Below, piece by piece: positions 23,566-34,151 of a stretch of 64,000 nt of DNA. The notes beneath the pieces are model-generated. The model was not told the origin of the DNA, ran no database searches, and saw only the letters and a program-made list of their open reading frames with translations. The stretch is from NCBI RefSeq assembly GCF_905171765.1, contig NC_053389.1, positions 216,510,624 through 216,574,623 of the forward strand, read 5' to 3'. Position 1 is the first letter of the stretch. Each line of letters starts with the position of its first letter. A program made the position numbers and the translations under genes. The DNA comes from Bufo bufo. Lineage: Eukaryota > Chordata > Amphibia > Anura > Bufonidae.

Positions 23566-24757
23566 GAAATTGATAGACTGCTCAGCTAAAATGATCGCAA
23601 ATGCTTTAAAATTGGAACCAAAACCTGAAAGACGTGGAAGAAAGCAAAAAACTATAATTCGAATGGATAGAAGAATAGCCAAAATGGCAACAATCAGCTC
23701 CAGGAAGATCAAAGAAGGTCTAAAGTTATCTGTGAGTACTGTTACAATTAGAAGACGCCTATGTGAAGCCAAGCTATCTGCAAGAAGCCCCCGCAAAGTC
23801 CCACTGTTGAAAAAAAGACATGTGCTGAAGAGGTTACAATTTGCCAAAGAGCACATTGACTGGCCTAAAGAGACATTTTGTGGATTGATGAAAGTAAGAT
23901 TGTTCTTTTTGGGTCTAGTGGCCGGAGACAGTTTGTCAGATGACCCCTAAACACTGAATTCAAGCCCCAGTGCACTGTGAAGACAGTGAAGCATGGTGGC
24001 GCAAGCATCATGATATGGGGATGTTTCTCATACTACGGTGTTGGACCTATATATCACATACCAGGGATCATGGATCAGTTTGAATACTTCAGAATACTTG
24101 AAGAGGTCATGCTGCCTTATGCTGAAGAGGAAATGCCCTTGAAATGGGTATTCCAACAAGACAACGACCTCAGACACACCAGTAAACGTGCAACATCTTG
24201 GTTCCAGGCCAACAAGATTGACGTTATGGAGTGGTCAGTCCAATCCCCGGATCTTAATCCAATAGAAAACTTGTGGGGTGACATAAAAAATGCAGTTTCT
24301 GAGGCAAAACCAAGAAATAGAGAAGAACTGTGGAATGTAGTCCAATCATCCTGGGCTGGAATACCTGTTCACAGGTGCCAGAAGTTGGTTGACTCCGTGC
24401 AACACAGATGTACAGCAGTTCTCAGAAACAGTGGTTATACAACTAAATATTAGTTAAGTGATTCAAAGGAAAGCAAAATCTTCAAACATTTTTCAGTTTA
24501 TATAGTGAATGTTTGAGTTTGTAAAGAAGAATACAAACACTGCTATTTTTTTTGAACAGTCTAATATTCACTTTTCACAAATTTGATATATTTTGGGAAC
24601 AACACAAATTTGATATATTTTTCTTCATGTTTTGATTTGGAATAGAATGTGTAGTGTTTCCAATGCATTTGTGTGTGTATAGAAATAAAAGCTATTAGAA
24701 GGATTTTGAGCTTTATTCACTTTTTTAAACACACTGCTATTATTTTGAACACAGCTG
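23566..24757 (+). pseudogene. Tc1-like transposase remnant
   Basis: The N-terminus begins abruptly at [18 protein letters not shown], inside the helix-turn-helix region, then [10 protein letters not shown] and [17 protein letters not shown]. Near 23878 the frame shifts: the catalytic [18 protein letters not shown] is in the next frame, followed by TGA at about 23940. From 23977 it reads HGGASIMIWGCFSYYGVGP, QQDNDLRHTS (second Asp) and [15 protein letters not shown] (Glu) to a stop at 24453. The right terminus, in reverse CAGCTGTGTTCAAAATAATA, ends at 24757 with TA after it. The left terminus and about 40 N-terminal residues are missing, implying deletion after insertion. Tc1 proteins are usually about 340 residues; this copy is inactive. 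Confidence 0.9.
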
Positions 24758-24759
24758 TA

Positions 24760-25337
24760 CATCAGGGGCCCCAGATTAGAGAAATGTTCAGCCTGGACCC
24801 TCTTATGGGTTAACCTCCTTTACAAGGGATCTGTTAGATTTGTAATTATGTATTTTTGATTTATTTTATTTATGTATGTATATTGTAAAATTTAAGACAT
24901 GGTTTGTCTTTAATTTTTTGTTTGGGGGGTTAGGGTCAGTAAAAAGCATATTTCAAAATTGCTTGGCTCATGTTCTTGCTTCGAACCAAACTTGTGTCAT
25001 CATTTCTACACATTTTAACATAAAAGATAGACACACACACAATCTTTCAAGTACTATTAGTTTAATAATTGACATACCTAGAAAATTATTCATCTTTCAA
25101 TGAGGTATTAGAAGGTTTTTTGGCCCAGATAGCAAATAGATTTAATGATATATTCCAAAGTACACTTTGAACTACATCTTTAGGATTTTTCATCTGATTT
25201 TATTAATTGTTTTATGGCCAAAACACCTCAGCCTACAAGCCCACGTCAAGGGTCCCCATTATCTTGCGAGTCCCTACACTCAACTACAACATAAATTCAA
25301 GAAGCTATCTGTAAAAAACTACCAAGCCCAGAAGATA
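24760..25337. other. Harbinger interior without recognised coding sequence
   Basis: A/T-rich sequence between the Tc1 right end and the minus-strand transposase remnant. It may include introns or untranslated sequence of the Harbinger genes, but I see no motif to support that. Confidence 0.4.
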
Positions 25338-25800
25338 TCAAACCCCGCCACGAATAGCATCCAACTGCCATGGCACGGCCCCTTCTAGGCTGCTGAAGAA
25401 GTCTGCATAGAGTTCCCTAACTGCAATGCCTGCAGTACCAGGTCGTCTATGCAGGGTCAGATCCAAACCCACACCTGATGATGTTGGAAATTGGTTCTGG
25501 TCAACAGAAGAGGAAGTATTGTGCATCCTGGTGAAGTTGTGTAGAACAACACAAGCTTGAATCACCAGGGTAGCATTCTCCGGATCCATCTGTATGGATG
25601 ACATAAACACCCTCCACTTGCTGCAGCGTATTTCGAAAGTACACTCAACATACCGACGGGCACAAGTCAACCAGTAGTTGCCTTCTAACATCCAAACCGC
25701 ATTCGGGGAAGGGCCGCATAACATGGGGAGTCAATGCAAACCCTTCATCAGCAACAATGACAAATTGAGCTGGCGGACCCGCATACCCGGGCAGTCTTCT
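25338..25800 (-). pseudogene. PIF/Harbinger transposase, C-terminal fragment
   Basis: On the minus strand the sequence reads FVIVADEGFALTPHVMRPFP (around 25770-25710), then, in a shifted frame, ARRYVECTFEIRCSKWRVF and PENATLVIQACVVLHNF, ending at the stop near 25338. These match the last part of the DDE_Tnp_4/HARBI1-type catalytic domain: the second Asp (VADEGF), the final Glu (RRYVE) and the CVLHNF tail. The N-terminal half, including the first catalytic Asp, is absent; upstream the sequence passes straight into the element's terminal region. A frameshift near 25700 separates the two blocks. The enzyme is therefore dead. Orientation is convergent with the Myb-like gene. Confidence 0.85.
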
Positions 25801-25938
25801 GGACTCGGGCAGGGCAAGCTGGTTGACACAAAACGTGAACATTATGAAAATCAACGGCCGTATTTTGCGGACAGATGGAAACACGGATCTGCGATTTGCG
25901 GACCACAAAACACAAACGTTTGTGTGCATGTAGGCTAA

Positions 25939-26407
25939 TTGATATACTGTTTACATTCTGTATTGTGCTAGTTTTTCTGCACAGAATTTTCCACCACATG
26001 TGGATAGGGTTTTCATATCTGAACAACAAATCCAAAGAAGTAAATCTGCAATGTCTCGACATAATCTCAACCTCCTATTTCATACAAAAACATATGCGAT
26101 TTTGGTATGAATCCAACAGAAAAGATATCATAATTAGAGATGCTGGGTCGGCAGCTTTGATTCAGATGCAGATAAATTTGTCCTGAATCCAATGTGCTCA
26201 GATTGCCCTGAAACGTTGTGTATGACACTAAGGTCTCCTAGGACTAAATCCAGTCCTTTTCAAGCTCTTAACATCAAGGTAGCATTAGAAAGTTCTGAGT
26301 GACAGCGTTTGCTGTAATGGGGGCAGTATTTCACTGCCAGATGTTCGCTAACAAGCTTTCCTAGTAATGCTCGTTAGCGATCATCTAACAGTGTAATAAT
26401 GCCAGTG
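25939..26407. other. Unassigned spacer
   Basis: No convincing coding or repeat structure. Some short inverted CGCTAAC/GTTAGCG motifs lie near 26345-26380. Confidence 0.45.
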
Positions 26408-26410
26408 TAA

Positions 26411-26584
26411 TGCCACATTCACACGTTAGTGTTTGGTCAGTGACTTCCATCAGTAATTGTGAGCCAAAACCAGGATTGGAGCCTCCACAGACATAAGGGA
26501 AAGATCTGCACCTGTTCTATGTTTAGAGCTGCACCTGGTTTTGGCTGGAAATCACTGACAGAGCACTGACGTGTGAATAAGGCA
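26411..26584. mobile_element. Short Harbinger-type MITE, 174 bp
   Basis: Ends TGCCACATTCACACGTTAG and, in reverse, TGCCTTATTCACACGTCAG, flanked by TAA at 26408-26410 and 26585-26587. Confidence 0.88.
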
Positions 26585-27469
26585 TAATACAGGCTTTAGA
26601 GATGAGTGAAGTTAGTGCAAGTTAGAGCAACAGGTGTTGAAGCACTGGAACAATAGTAGCAATCTTAAAAGTAGTTGGAGCAACCAGCGATAGATTAAAA
26701 ATATCTGTAAAGATCCCAACCGACTCCTTGGGATAAGTTCTTAACACACGACCAGGCACACCATTAGGACCAGTTGCCTTGCATAGGTTCACCCTACTTA
26801 ATACATCACAATACATTCTGTACCCAGTACAGAAGTGGCTGCTCTTCAGATACAAAGTCTATCCCAGACAAGACTGCTTCATTGCCCATCTCAAAATGAG
26901 CAAAAAAATTGTTCAGGTCGTCAGGCAAAGATGCATGATTGATGACCAGCATAGAAGCTGATGTTAAAGTTAGTAATTGAATTAATGCCCTCCTAAATAC
27001 TCCAGGGGTTTGAGGAATTAAATTGCTAAATGCTGTTTATGGCAGGGGCGGACATATGGTTCAGCTGCCCAGGGGCCCAAAAAGAAAGGGGGCCCTTCCC
27101 ATTGCCAGCTGAGGTGTTTTTATTTTTTATTTTTTTTCCTTCCCTTCCTCTGCCAGGATAACCTGGTCACCTTGGAGTGGGAGGGGAGAGGGGGGGGGGG
27201 CGTATTAGGACTTACTGTGAATCTGCAGCCCCTTCTGCCTATACTCCACAGCTGAAGGACCTGCGATGACATCATAGTCATGTGATCTTTTCAACACTGG
27301 AAGTGGTGGTAGGACCTGTGATGAGGTAACCATTATGTGATCAGTTCAGAAAGAGGCAGCGCTCAGCAGTGGAGAACTGTGATGACATGGAATGTAAGTG
27401 CCAGAGAAATGCTGGGAGATGTGGTTCTCCACATTATACCTCCTCCTTGCTTAGTGGGAGGGAAATATG

Positions 27470-27860
27470 TTATTTAACTGGGATAGTATGTTAGAGGGGC
27501 TGAAGGCAGGGGATGGGTGTTATTTACATGAGACTGTATGTTACAGAAGATTGCTGGGAGATGACTGGTGTTATTTACATGGGACTGTATGTTACAGAAG
27601 ACTGGAAGGTAAGGAGTGATGTTACATGGGAATATGTGTTGGAGGGGCTAAAGGAGGGGATTTAAGTTATTTACATGGGACTGTATGTTATAGAAGACTG
27701 TAAGGAAGAGAGGTTATTTACATGGGACTATCATATAGAAGATTGGTGGGAGATGACTTGTGTTATTTACATGGGATTGCATGGTATAGAAGACTGAAGG
27801 GAGAGGAGTGATGTTATTTACATGTGACTGTATTGTATAGAAGACTGGAGGGAGAGGACA
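27470..27860 (+). repeat. Minisatellite, units around TTATTTACATGGGACTGTATG
   Basis: About seven diverged units of 50-65 bp containing TTACATGGGACTGTATGTTA and AGAAGACTGGAGG. Part of the hAT-type element. Confidence 0.8.
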
Positions 27861-27984
27861 GGCATTATAATATATGGGGGCACTACAGAGAAGATTTTAA
27901 CTCCAGGGTGTACGGCAGGAGGTATAATTACAGGGGACACTGCAGGGAACATTGTAAATACTGTGGGCAGTGGTCATATCTGGA

Positions 27985-29065
27985 CATAATTACTATGAAG
28001 GGGGCACATATCTGAACATAACTACTGTTAGAGGCACATATCTGGACATAACTACTATGAAGGGGGCACATATCTGGACATAACCATAACTACCGTGAAG
28101 GGGGCACACATCTGGACATAACTAGGTTTGCAGTTCATTGTTATATTCCATCTTCATTAGTAGTACTGCACCGTCCATTGACACCTTACAGCATCCTTGG
28201 ACAGATGTTGTGAACAATAGTCAGATAGTTGTTTTACACTAGGGATTAGCAATTGCACCCACAACTACACCTTTGTTCACGGCCTCTGGTAAATTGTTGT
28301 TCCCTGCTGTTTATGGTCACATTATCCCCCATTGTGATTCTCCACATTGTATAGCCCTTTGTGGCTCAGTCTCCATGTCCTGTCCCTTTTGAGCATTACC
28401 TGTAATGATCATGTGATTTATATTGAATAAAATGAGATTTTTTTTTACCTTGTAAAAATCCTTGCTCTTTTTTTGTACAGGGGGCACATATCTGGACATA
28501 ACTACTGTGAAGGTGGCACATATCTGGACATAACTACTGTGAAGGTGGCACATATCTGGACATAACTGCTGTTAGAGGCACATATCTGGGCATAACTACT
28601 GTGAAGGGGGCACATATTTAGGCATAACTACTGTGAAGGGAGCACATATCTGGGCACAGCTACTGTGAAGGGGGCACATATCTGGCACAGCTACTGTGAA
28701 GGGGCACATATCTGGGCATAACTGCTGTGAAGGGGGCACGTATCTCAGCATAGCTACTGTGAGGGGGCACATATCTGGGCATAACTTCTGTGAAGGGGCA
28801 CATATCTGGGCATAGCTACTGTGAAGGGGGCACATATCTGGGCATAACTGCTGTGAAGGGGGAATCCCTGGGCTTAACTACGGTGAAATGGGCACAGATC
28901 TGGGCATAACTGCTGTGAAGGGGCGCATATCTAGGCATAAGTGCTGTGAAGGGGGCACATATCTGGGCATAACTGCTTTGAAGTGGGCATCTCTGGGCAT
29001 TTCTACTGTGAAGGGGGTACATCTGGGCATAGCTACTGTTAAAGGGGGCACAATATGGGCATTAC
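27985..29065 (+). repeat. About 32-bp minisatellite (GGCACATATCTGGGCATAAC)
   Basis: More than 20 units of roughly 30-33 bp containing CACATATCTGG, CATAACTACTGTGAAGG. The array is interrupted at about 28120-28475 by unrelated DNA with no matching duplication; that piece ends in AATAAAATG and a T run. Confidence 0.88.
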
Positions 29066-29408
29066 TACTATGTGCAGGTACAAAGGGGGAAAAATTACTA
29101 TGTGGGGGAATTAAGGGGACTGGTTGAGTATAGTTATGCTTTGGGCAGAGTTAGAGGCGTGACCTAGTATAAAAAAAAAATATATACATATTGTAAACAT
29201 ATTGACCCATATTAACAAGATGTTTTATATTTGCACGTATATGTTTATATTTGTATGTGTGGTTTGGGGGGGGGCATGGTACATTCCTTGCACAGGGGCC
29301 CTCTGCTGTCTGTGTCCACCCCTGTTTTAAGGTACATTCACACGTTAGCTCTGGCTGAACTTCAAACCTCCTGATCTCCGGACCTAAAAGCAGCATCTCT
29401 TACTCTTA

Positions 29409-29865
29409 GGCCTAGTTCACATGAACGTATGGCTTTTATAGTTTTTTGCGGTCCACTTTTCACGGATCCGTTGTTCCGTTTTTGAGTTCCGTTGTGTTTC
29501 CGTTCTGTTTTTCCGTTCTGTTTTTTAGTATGGCATATACAATATACAGTAATTACATAGAAAAAATTGGGCTGGGCATAACATTTTCAATAGATGGTTC
29601 CGCAAAAACGGAACGGATACGGAAGGCATACGGATGCATTTCCGTATGTGTTCCGTTTTTTTTGCGGACCCATTGACTTCAATGGAGCCACGGAACGTGA
29701 TTTGCGGGCAATAATTGGTCATGTTCTATCTTTCAACGGAACGGAAAAATGGAAATATGGAAACGGAATGCTTACCTTTTTAATGTTGGAACCATTGAAA
29801 TGAATGGTTCCGTATACGGACCGTATACGGAACACAAAAAAAGGCCCCTACACTAAAACTAGGCC
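29409..29865. mobile_element. Harbinger-type MITE with TTA duplication
   Basis: Ends GGCCTAGTTCACATGAACG and, in reverse, GGCCTAGTTTTAGTG, flanked by TTA at 29406-29408 and 29866-29868. The interior, including ATACAGTAATTACATAG, is the inverse of 33560-34032, so these are two copies of one subfamily. It splits the L2 fragment. Confidence 0.88.
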
Positions 29866-30501
29866 TTAGTAGGCGCCAAACCTCCTGAGTAATCCAAGGC
29901 TTCTTATTAGGAAAGATTCTTATTATTTTATTAATGGTTACTCTGTCTACACAAGGAAATATGTCCCAAATTATTGTACATGTCATTATTAACATGTAAG
30001 TCATTAGTCGATTGAACTGCCAATGATTTCCAATCTGTATCCTGAAACAAATCCTGGAGCAATCAGTCGTTCTCCTTCCACCAGACCATAACAAACCTTA
30101 TTATACTGTAGCTTTCACATGGTTGATAACTGGAATATATCAGTATATCTGCTCAGCACTCAACGGGCCGAAACGCATGCTGACATTGTATCTGATGAAA
30201 TATAATAAAACATAAACCTGACTGAATCATACAGCACTGGCCGGTATCTCTGTCCTACTGTCCCAGACTGTCAGACATATGTACTGATGTGTTTCCATAT
30301 ACAGTGATCCCTCAAGATACAATGGTCTCAGGATACAATATTTTCAACTTACAGTGCTCTTTTCTGACCCATCATAAGTTGAAACCAAACTCAACATACA
30401 ATGTCTCAGAGTCAGACCCAGCCAATCAAGGCCACTTCTCTGGTAAAATAGCTGTGTTATTTGCTAGTTAGCAGCTATTCCTGACTGTTATAGGTAAGAA
30501 C

Positions 30502-31686
30502 TAGGGATCGACCGATTATCAGAGTTACCGATATTATCGGCCGATATTCATGATTTTCAAAGTTATTGTTATCGGCATCTAACCTTGTCGATAACGCTGA
30601 TAATGCATCCAGCGCGCTATCACAGAACATGAGCACGCTGCTGTCAGCACGCTCATGTTCCCTCAGCAGCACAGGGGAGAAGGAGTCACTCTCTCCCTCC
30701 CCCTATGCCATGCTGCCAATGAGCAGAAACGGGAGGAGGAGGGGCGAACGCAATGCACAACCAATGATAATTAAGGTCTAATACAAATACAGGAGGCGGT
30801 GCCCAGCCTATATGACAGGAAGCTGCGATCAGCGGCAGTTAACCCCTCAGGTACCACACCTGAGGGGTTAACTGCTGCCGCTGATCGCAGCTCCCTGTCA
30901 GAGGCAGGGTGCCAGCTGTGTGATTCTGCGCCGACACACCCACCTCCTGTATTAAACGTTAATTATCATTGGTGGCGCAGTGCGCCCTCCCGAATATTAA
31001 AAATATTGGTGGCGCAGTGCGCCCTCCCCCCCACCCCCCAGTATTAAAAACATTGCTGGCGCAGTGCGCCCCCGCCCTCAACACCCAGTATTAAAATCAT
31101 TGGTGGCGCAGTGTGCCCCCCAACCCCCCCCCAGTATTAAAATCATTGGTGGCAGTGGCCACAGGGTCCCCACCCCTCCTCCTCATTGGTGGTGCAGTGG
31201 AAGCTTCTGATCGGAGCCCCAGTAGTGCAATCCTGGGGCTCCGATTGGTTACCATGGCAGACAGGACGCTACTGAAGCCCTGGCTGCCATGGTAATCTCC
31301 CTGCTGCTGTGTGTACTATACACAGGGTAGCAGGGAGAGTGTGAGATCCTATTCACCCTCATAGAGCTCTATGTGGGTGACTAGGACAAGGGATCAAAAG
31401 ATCCCAGGCTCTAGCCCCTAAGGGGGGAAATAGTTAATAAATAAACAGTAAAAAAAAAAAAAAAAAGAAAGCTACAAAAAAAACACTAAAATATTAAGTA
31501 TAAATCACCCCCTTTCCCAATTTTACATATAAAATATATAAACAATAAATAAATAAAAATATCACATATTGCCACGTCTGAAAAGTCCAAACTATTAAAA
31601 TATTGTAAAAAATCTCCAATGTGGTGAACGCCGCAACAGAAAAAATAAAATAAAATGCACAGAATGTCGGTATCGGTCGTTCCCTA
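30502..31686. mobile_element. hAT-type non-autonomous element with exact 8-bp duplication
   Basis: Ends TAGGGATCGACCGATTATC and, in reverse, TAGGGAACGACCGATACC. GTAAGAAC stands at 30494-30501 and 31687-31694. Inside are a long hairpin (about 30821-30893, GTTAACCCCTCAGG against CCTGAGGGGTTAAC) and a 45-55-bp minisatellite at 30967-31155 with ATTGGTGGCGCAGTGCGCCC. Confidence 0.92.
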
Positions 31687-31835
31687 GTAAGAACTTGTCT
31701 TGTCTGTCTTAGTTATCTGCTTACTTTTCTTAAATCTTAATTTTCTCTTATCTTGGATGACATTTTGGGGCTTTGGAACCAATTACTCAGATTACAATGG
31801 TTTCAACATACAATAGTCGTCCTAGGACCAATCAA

Positions 31836-32244
31836 GACCTCTTTCACACGGGCGTGTGCGCCCCGTGGTCGTGCTGCGGCCCGCAAAATGAAGGCCGCAA
31901 TGCACGAGCACAGTCCATGGGGCAGCCGCAGCGGATAGCGGACCCATTCACTTTAATGGGTCCGCGATCCGGCCGTTCCGCAAAAAGATAGGACATGTTC
32001 TGTCTTTTTGCGGAACAGAAGTACGGGACGAAACCCCACTAAGCACTCCGTAGTGCTTCCGTAGGGTTCCGTTCCATGCTTCCGTTCCGCACCATTCCGC
32101 ATCTCCGGATTTGCGGACCCATTGAAGTGAATGGGTCCGCATCTGTGATGCGGAATGCCCACGGAACGGCACCCGTGTATTGCGGATCCGCAAATGCGGT
32201 CTGCAATACGGCAACGAGGCACTCTCGCCCGTGTGAAAGAGGCC
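31836..32244. mobile_element. Harbinger-type MITE inside the Tigger-like element
   Basis: Ends GACCTCTTTCACACGGGCG and, in reverse, GGCCTCTTTCACACGGGCG. Flanks are CAA (31833-31835) and TAA (32245-32247), one mismatch. The interior has ATAGGACATGTTCTGTC and CCCATTGAAGTGAATGGG. Confidence 0.85.
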
Positions 32245-32272
32245 TAATATTGTATCTTGAGGGACCACTGTA

Positions 32273-32940
32273 CATGGAGTCTGCCTAGTTAAGGAGTAGC
32301 TCTGCCATTCGCTTCAGCGATTCTCTTGTGTTAGTCCTGTGTTCCTGCTGTGTACCCATTCTGCCTGCGTACTTCTGACTTCAAAGTTCAGTTTCAGTTC
32401 TAGTACTCTGTTTAAGCTGTCACTGTTTGTGCTTCGGTCTTGGTTCCTACCTTCCTTGCATCCACCATGACCCCGTACACAAGCTCTTCTAGTGTCACCA
32501 GTTCTTTGTTGCCATTATCTGCAGTTCCAGTATCAGAGACTGTCTAGACTCCCTCTCTGATTGTGGTGTGGTTTCCCTGCATCTCAGTTTCTTACACTCA
32601 AGTTCTACCAAAAACCACATAATCATTATATACGACTGTTTAGATTGTACCTGCGTTTTTGGTGCATTTTCTGTGCCCAGAGTTCCTGGTGCTTACACCA
32701 GAGTCTCTGACCACAGTAGGTTAGTGGTAGCTGCCAGCTATACTGGAACTATCTCAAGAGGTAGCCGTCTGTTTGCTCCCCTGCAGCGAAGTCCAGATTC
32801 CTGTACAGAGTTTAAAGGGTAAATACCAGGGGAGCACTGGAATAACTCCCTTTACAGTTTGGCCCATAGCTAAACCAGTCACTTGGCACAGTGGGTCCAC
32901 TTTCGCAGATATGTAACACTTTAATAAGGAAAGATGATTC
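32273..32940. other. Unassigned pyrimidine-rich sequence
   Basis: Rich in CTT/TTC with several short open stretches but no recognised protein motif. In composition it resembles the unclassified insertion at 10480-11100. No boundaries found. Confidence 0.4.
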
Positions 32941-32942
32941 AT

Positions 32943-33228
32943 TGTACTAGAAAACAGGGTGTAAAGAGTGTTACTAAGGACAGTCTGTCTTCAGTCTTCA
33001 GCGCTGAAGACATCAGTGTGTAACAAGTCAGATAGGCAGGTTGATGGGCAGTAGTAGTTGGGTCACAGGTACATAGTCAGGGACTGAGGTAGTGAGAAGA
33101 GACGGCTGAAAGCCTCTGAATGTTACACACTGGCGTCTTCAGTGCTCAGTAGAACTGAAGACTGAAGATAGGCTCTCCTTATTAACACTCAGTTAGAGCT
33201 TTACACCCTGTTTTCTAGTACAAAGAAA
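32943..33228. repeat. Fold-back (long imperfect inverted repeat)
   Basis: GTACTAGAAAACAGGGTGTA at the left faces TACACCCTGTTTTCTAGTAC at the right. The arms continue inward through CTTCAGTCTTCAG and GTGTGTAAC / GTTACACAC. It may be a fold-back MITE; no target duplication was identified. Confidence 0.75.
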
Positions 33229-33378
33229 CATCTTGCCCTAAAAAAAATGTATTACAAAAATGTTTAACATCCCCGTCCATAAACAATATTAAAAATAAAC
33301 TTACACAACAGTTACACTTTAAAATTAGGCAGTAGGTGTATAAATATTTCACACAAGTTGCAGAATTGCTTAAATTAA

Positions 33379-34148
33379 GGGCTCATGCACAGATACGACC
33401 GTATGTATTTTGAGGTCCGCAAAACATGGATCCACAGAAAATACAGATTACGTTCGTTCGCATGCCGTATTTTGCGGAATGGAACAGCTGTCCAATAATA
33501 GAACAGTCCTATCTTTGTCCGTTATGCGGACAATAATAGGACATGTTCTATCCTTTTTAGGCGTAGTTCACCCGAACTTTTTTTTGCGAGTGTACGGGCC
33601 GTTTTTTTGTGTTCCGTATACGGTCAGTATACGGAACCATTCATTTCAATGGTTCCGCAAAAAAAACGGAATGTACTCCGTATGCATTCCGTTTCCGTAT
33701 TTCCGTTTTTCCGTTCCGTTGAAAGATAGAACATGTCCTATTATTGCCCGCAAATCACGTTCCGTGTCTCTATTCAAGTCAATGGGTCCGGAAAAAAAAA
33801 CGGAACACATACGGAAATGCATCCGTATGTCTTCCGTATCCGTTCCGTTTTTGCTGAACCATCTATTGAAAATGTTATGCCTAGCCAATTTTTTCTATGT
33901 AATTACTGTATATGCCATACGGAAAAACGGAACAGAAACGGAAACACAACGGAAACAAAAAACGGAACAATAGATTTGTGAAAAACGGACCGCAAAAAAC
34001 TATAAAAGCCATACGTTCGTGTGAACTAGGCCTAACAGTAACTTCCGTGTTTTTTTTTGCGGACCCATTGAAATGAATGGTTCCGCATATGGTCCGCAAG
34101 AAAAACGGAAGAGACACAGAAAGAAAATACGTTTGTGTGCATGAGCTC
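33379..34148. mobile_element. Harbinger-type MITE containing a second MITE
   Basis: Ends GGGCTCATGCACAGATACG and, in reverse, GAGCTCATGCACACAAACG, flanked by TAA at 33376-33378 and 34149-34151. Confidence 0.85.
33560..34032. mobile_element. Nested Harbinger MITE, same subfamily as 29409-29865
   Basis: Ends GGCGTAGTTCACCCGAAC and, in reverse, GGCCTAGTTCACACGAACG. The left flank is TTA and the right flank TAA. The interior contains GAAAGATAGAACATGTCC and CTATGTAATTACTGTAT. Confidence 0.85.
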
Positions 34149-34151
34149 TAA

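Larger units (their letters stand above)
20848..25935. mobile_element. PIF/Harbinger element with Myb-like gene and transposase remnant
   Basis: Termini GCCTACATGCACACGAGCG and, in reverse, GCCTACATGCACACAAACG (first 15 bp identical) are flanked by TAA at 20845-20847 and 25936-25938. Inside the ends are the motifs seen in the short MITEs: CCATTCATTTCTATGG, GCATGTCCTATTCTTGTCCG and CAATGGGTCCGCAAAA. The interior carries a degenerate Myb/SANT-like gene on the plus strand and the C-terminal part of a Harbinger transposase on the minus strand, the two-gene plan of vertebrate Harbinger elements. A Tc1 remnant lies between them. It is immobile by itself, but is the best candidate relative of whatever mobilised the local MITEs. 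Confidence 0.85.
27043..29324. mobile_element. hAT-type non-autonomous element rich in minisatellites
   Basis: Ends CAGGGGCGGACATATGG and, in reverse, CAGGGGTGGACACAGAC. Flanking octamers gtttatgg (27035-27042) and ttttaagg (29325-29332) agree at six of eight positions. Most of the 2.3 kb is tandem repeat. No transposase. Inserted into the L2 LINE. Confidence 0.8.
26622..30110 (-). pseudogene. L2-type LINE, minus-strand fragments split by two insertions
   Basis: Reading the minus strand from 30110, INKIIRIFPNKKPWITQEVW (to about 29870) is the linker before the reverse transcriptase of L2-like LINEs. It continues after a MITE as RDAAFRSGDQEV and SSARAN (29408-29335), then after a hAT element as ASLPDDLNNFFAHFEMGN and VNLCKATGPNGVPGRVLRT, then FTDIFNLSLVAPTTFKIATI (to about 26640). 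The GPNGVPGRVL segment is the start of the reverse transcriptase fingers. The YXDD-containing core, the endonuclease and the 3' end are absent. Several stops and frame changes are present. Some L2 sequence is missing across the hAT insertion, so a deletion accompanied or followed it. Confidence 0.82.
30302..32270. mobile_element. Tigger/pogo-like non-autonomous element with two nested insertions
   Basis: Ends CAGTGATCCCTCAAGATACA and, in reverse, CAGTGGTCCCTCAAGATACA, with TA at 30300-30301 and 32271-32272. These ends resemble Tigger elements of the pogo branch. Only about 375 bp are its own; the rest is a hAT element (30502-31686) and a Harbinger MITE (31836-32244). Confidence 0.8.

Noticed and set aside
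29333..29408. TACATTCACACGTTAG looked like a Harbinger MITE left tip
   Set aside because: On the minus strand the stretch reads RDAAFRSGDQEV and SSARAN, continuing the L2 LINE, so it is LINE coding sequence.
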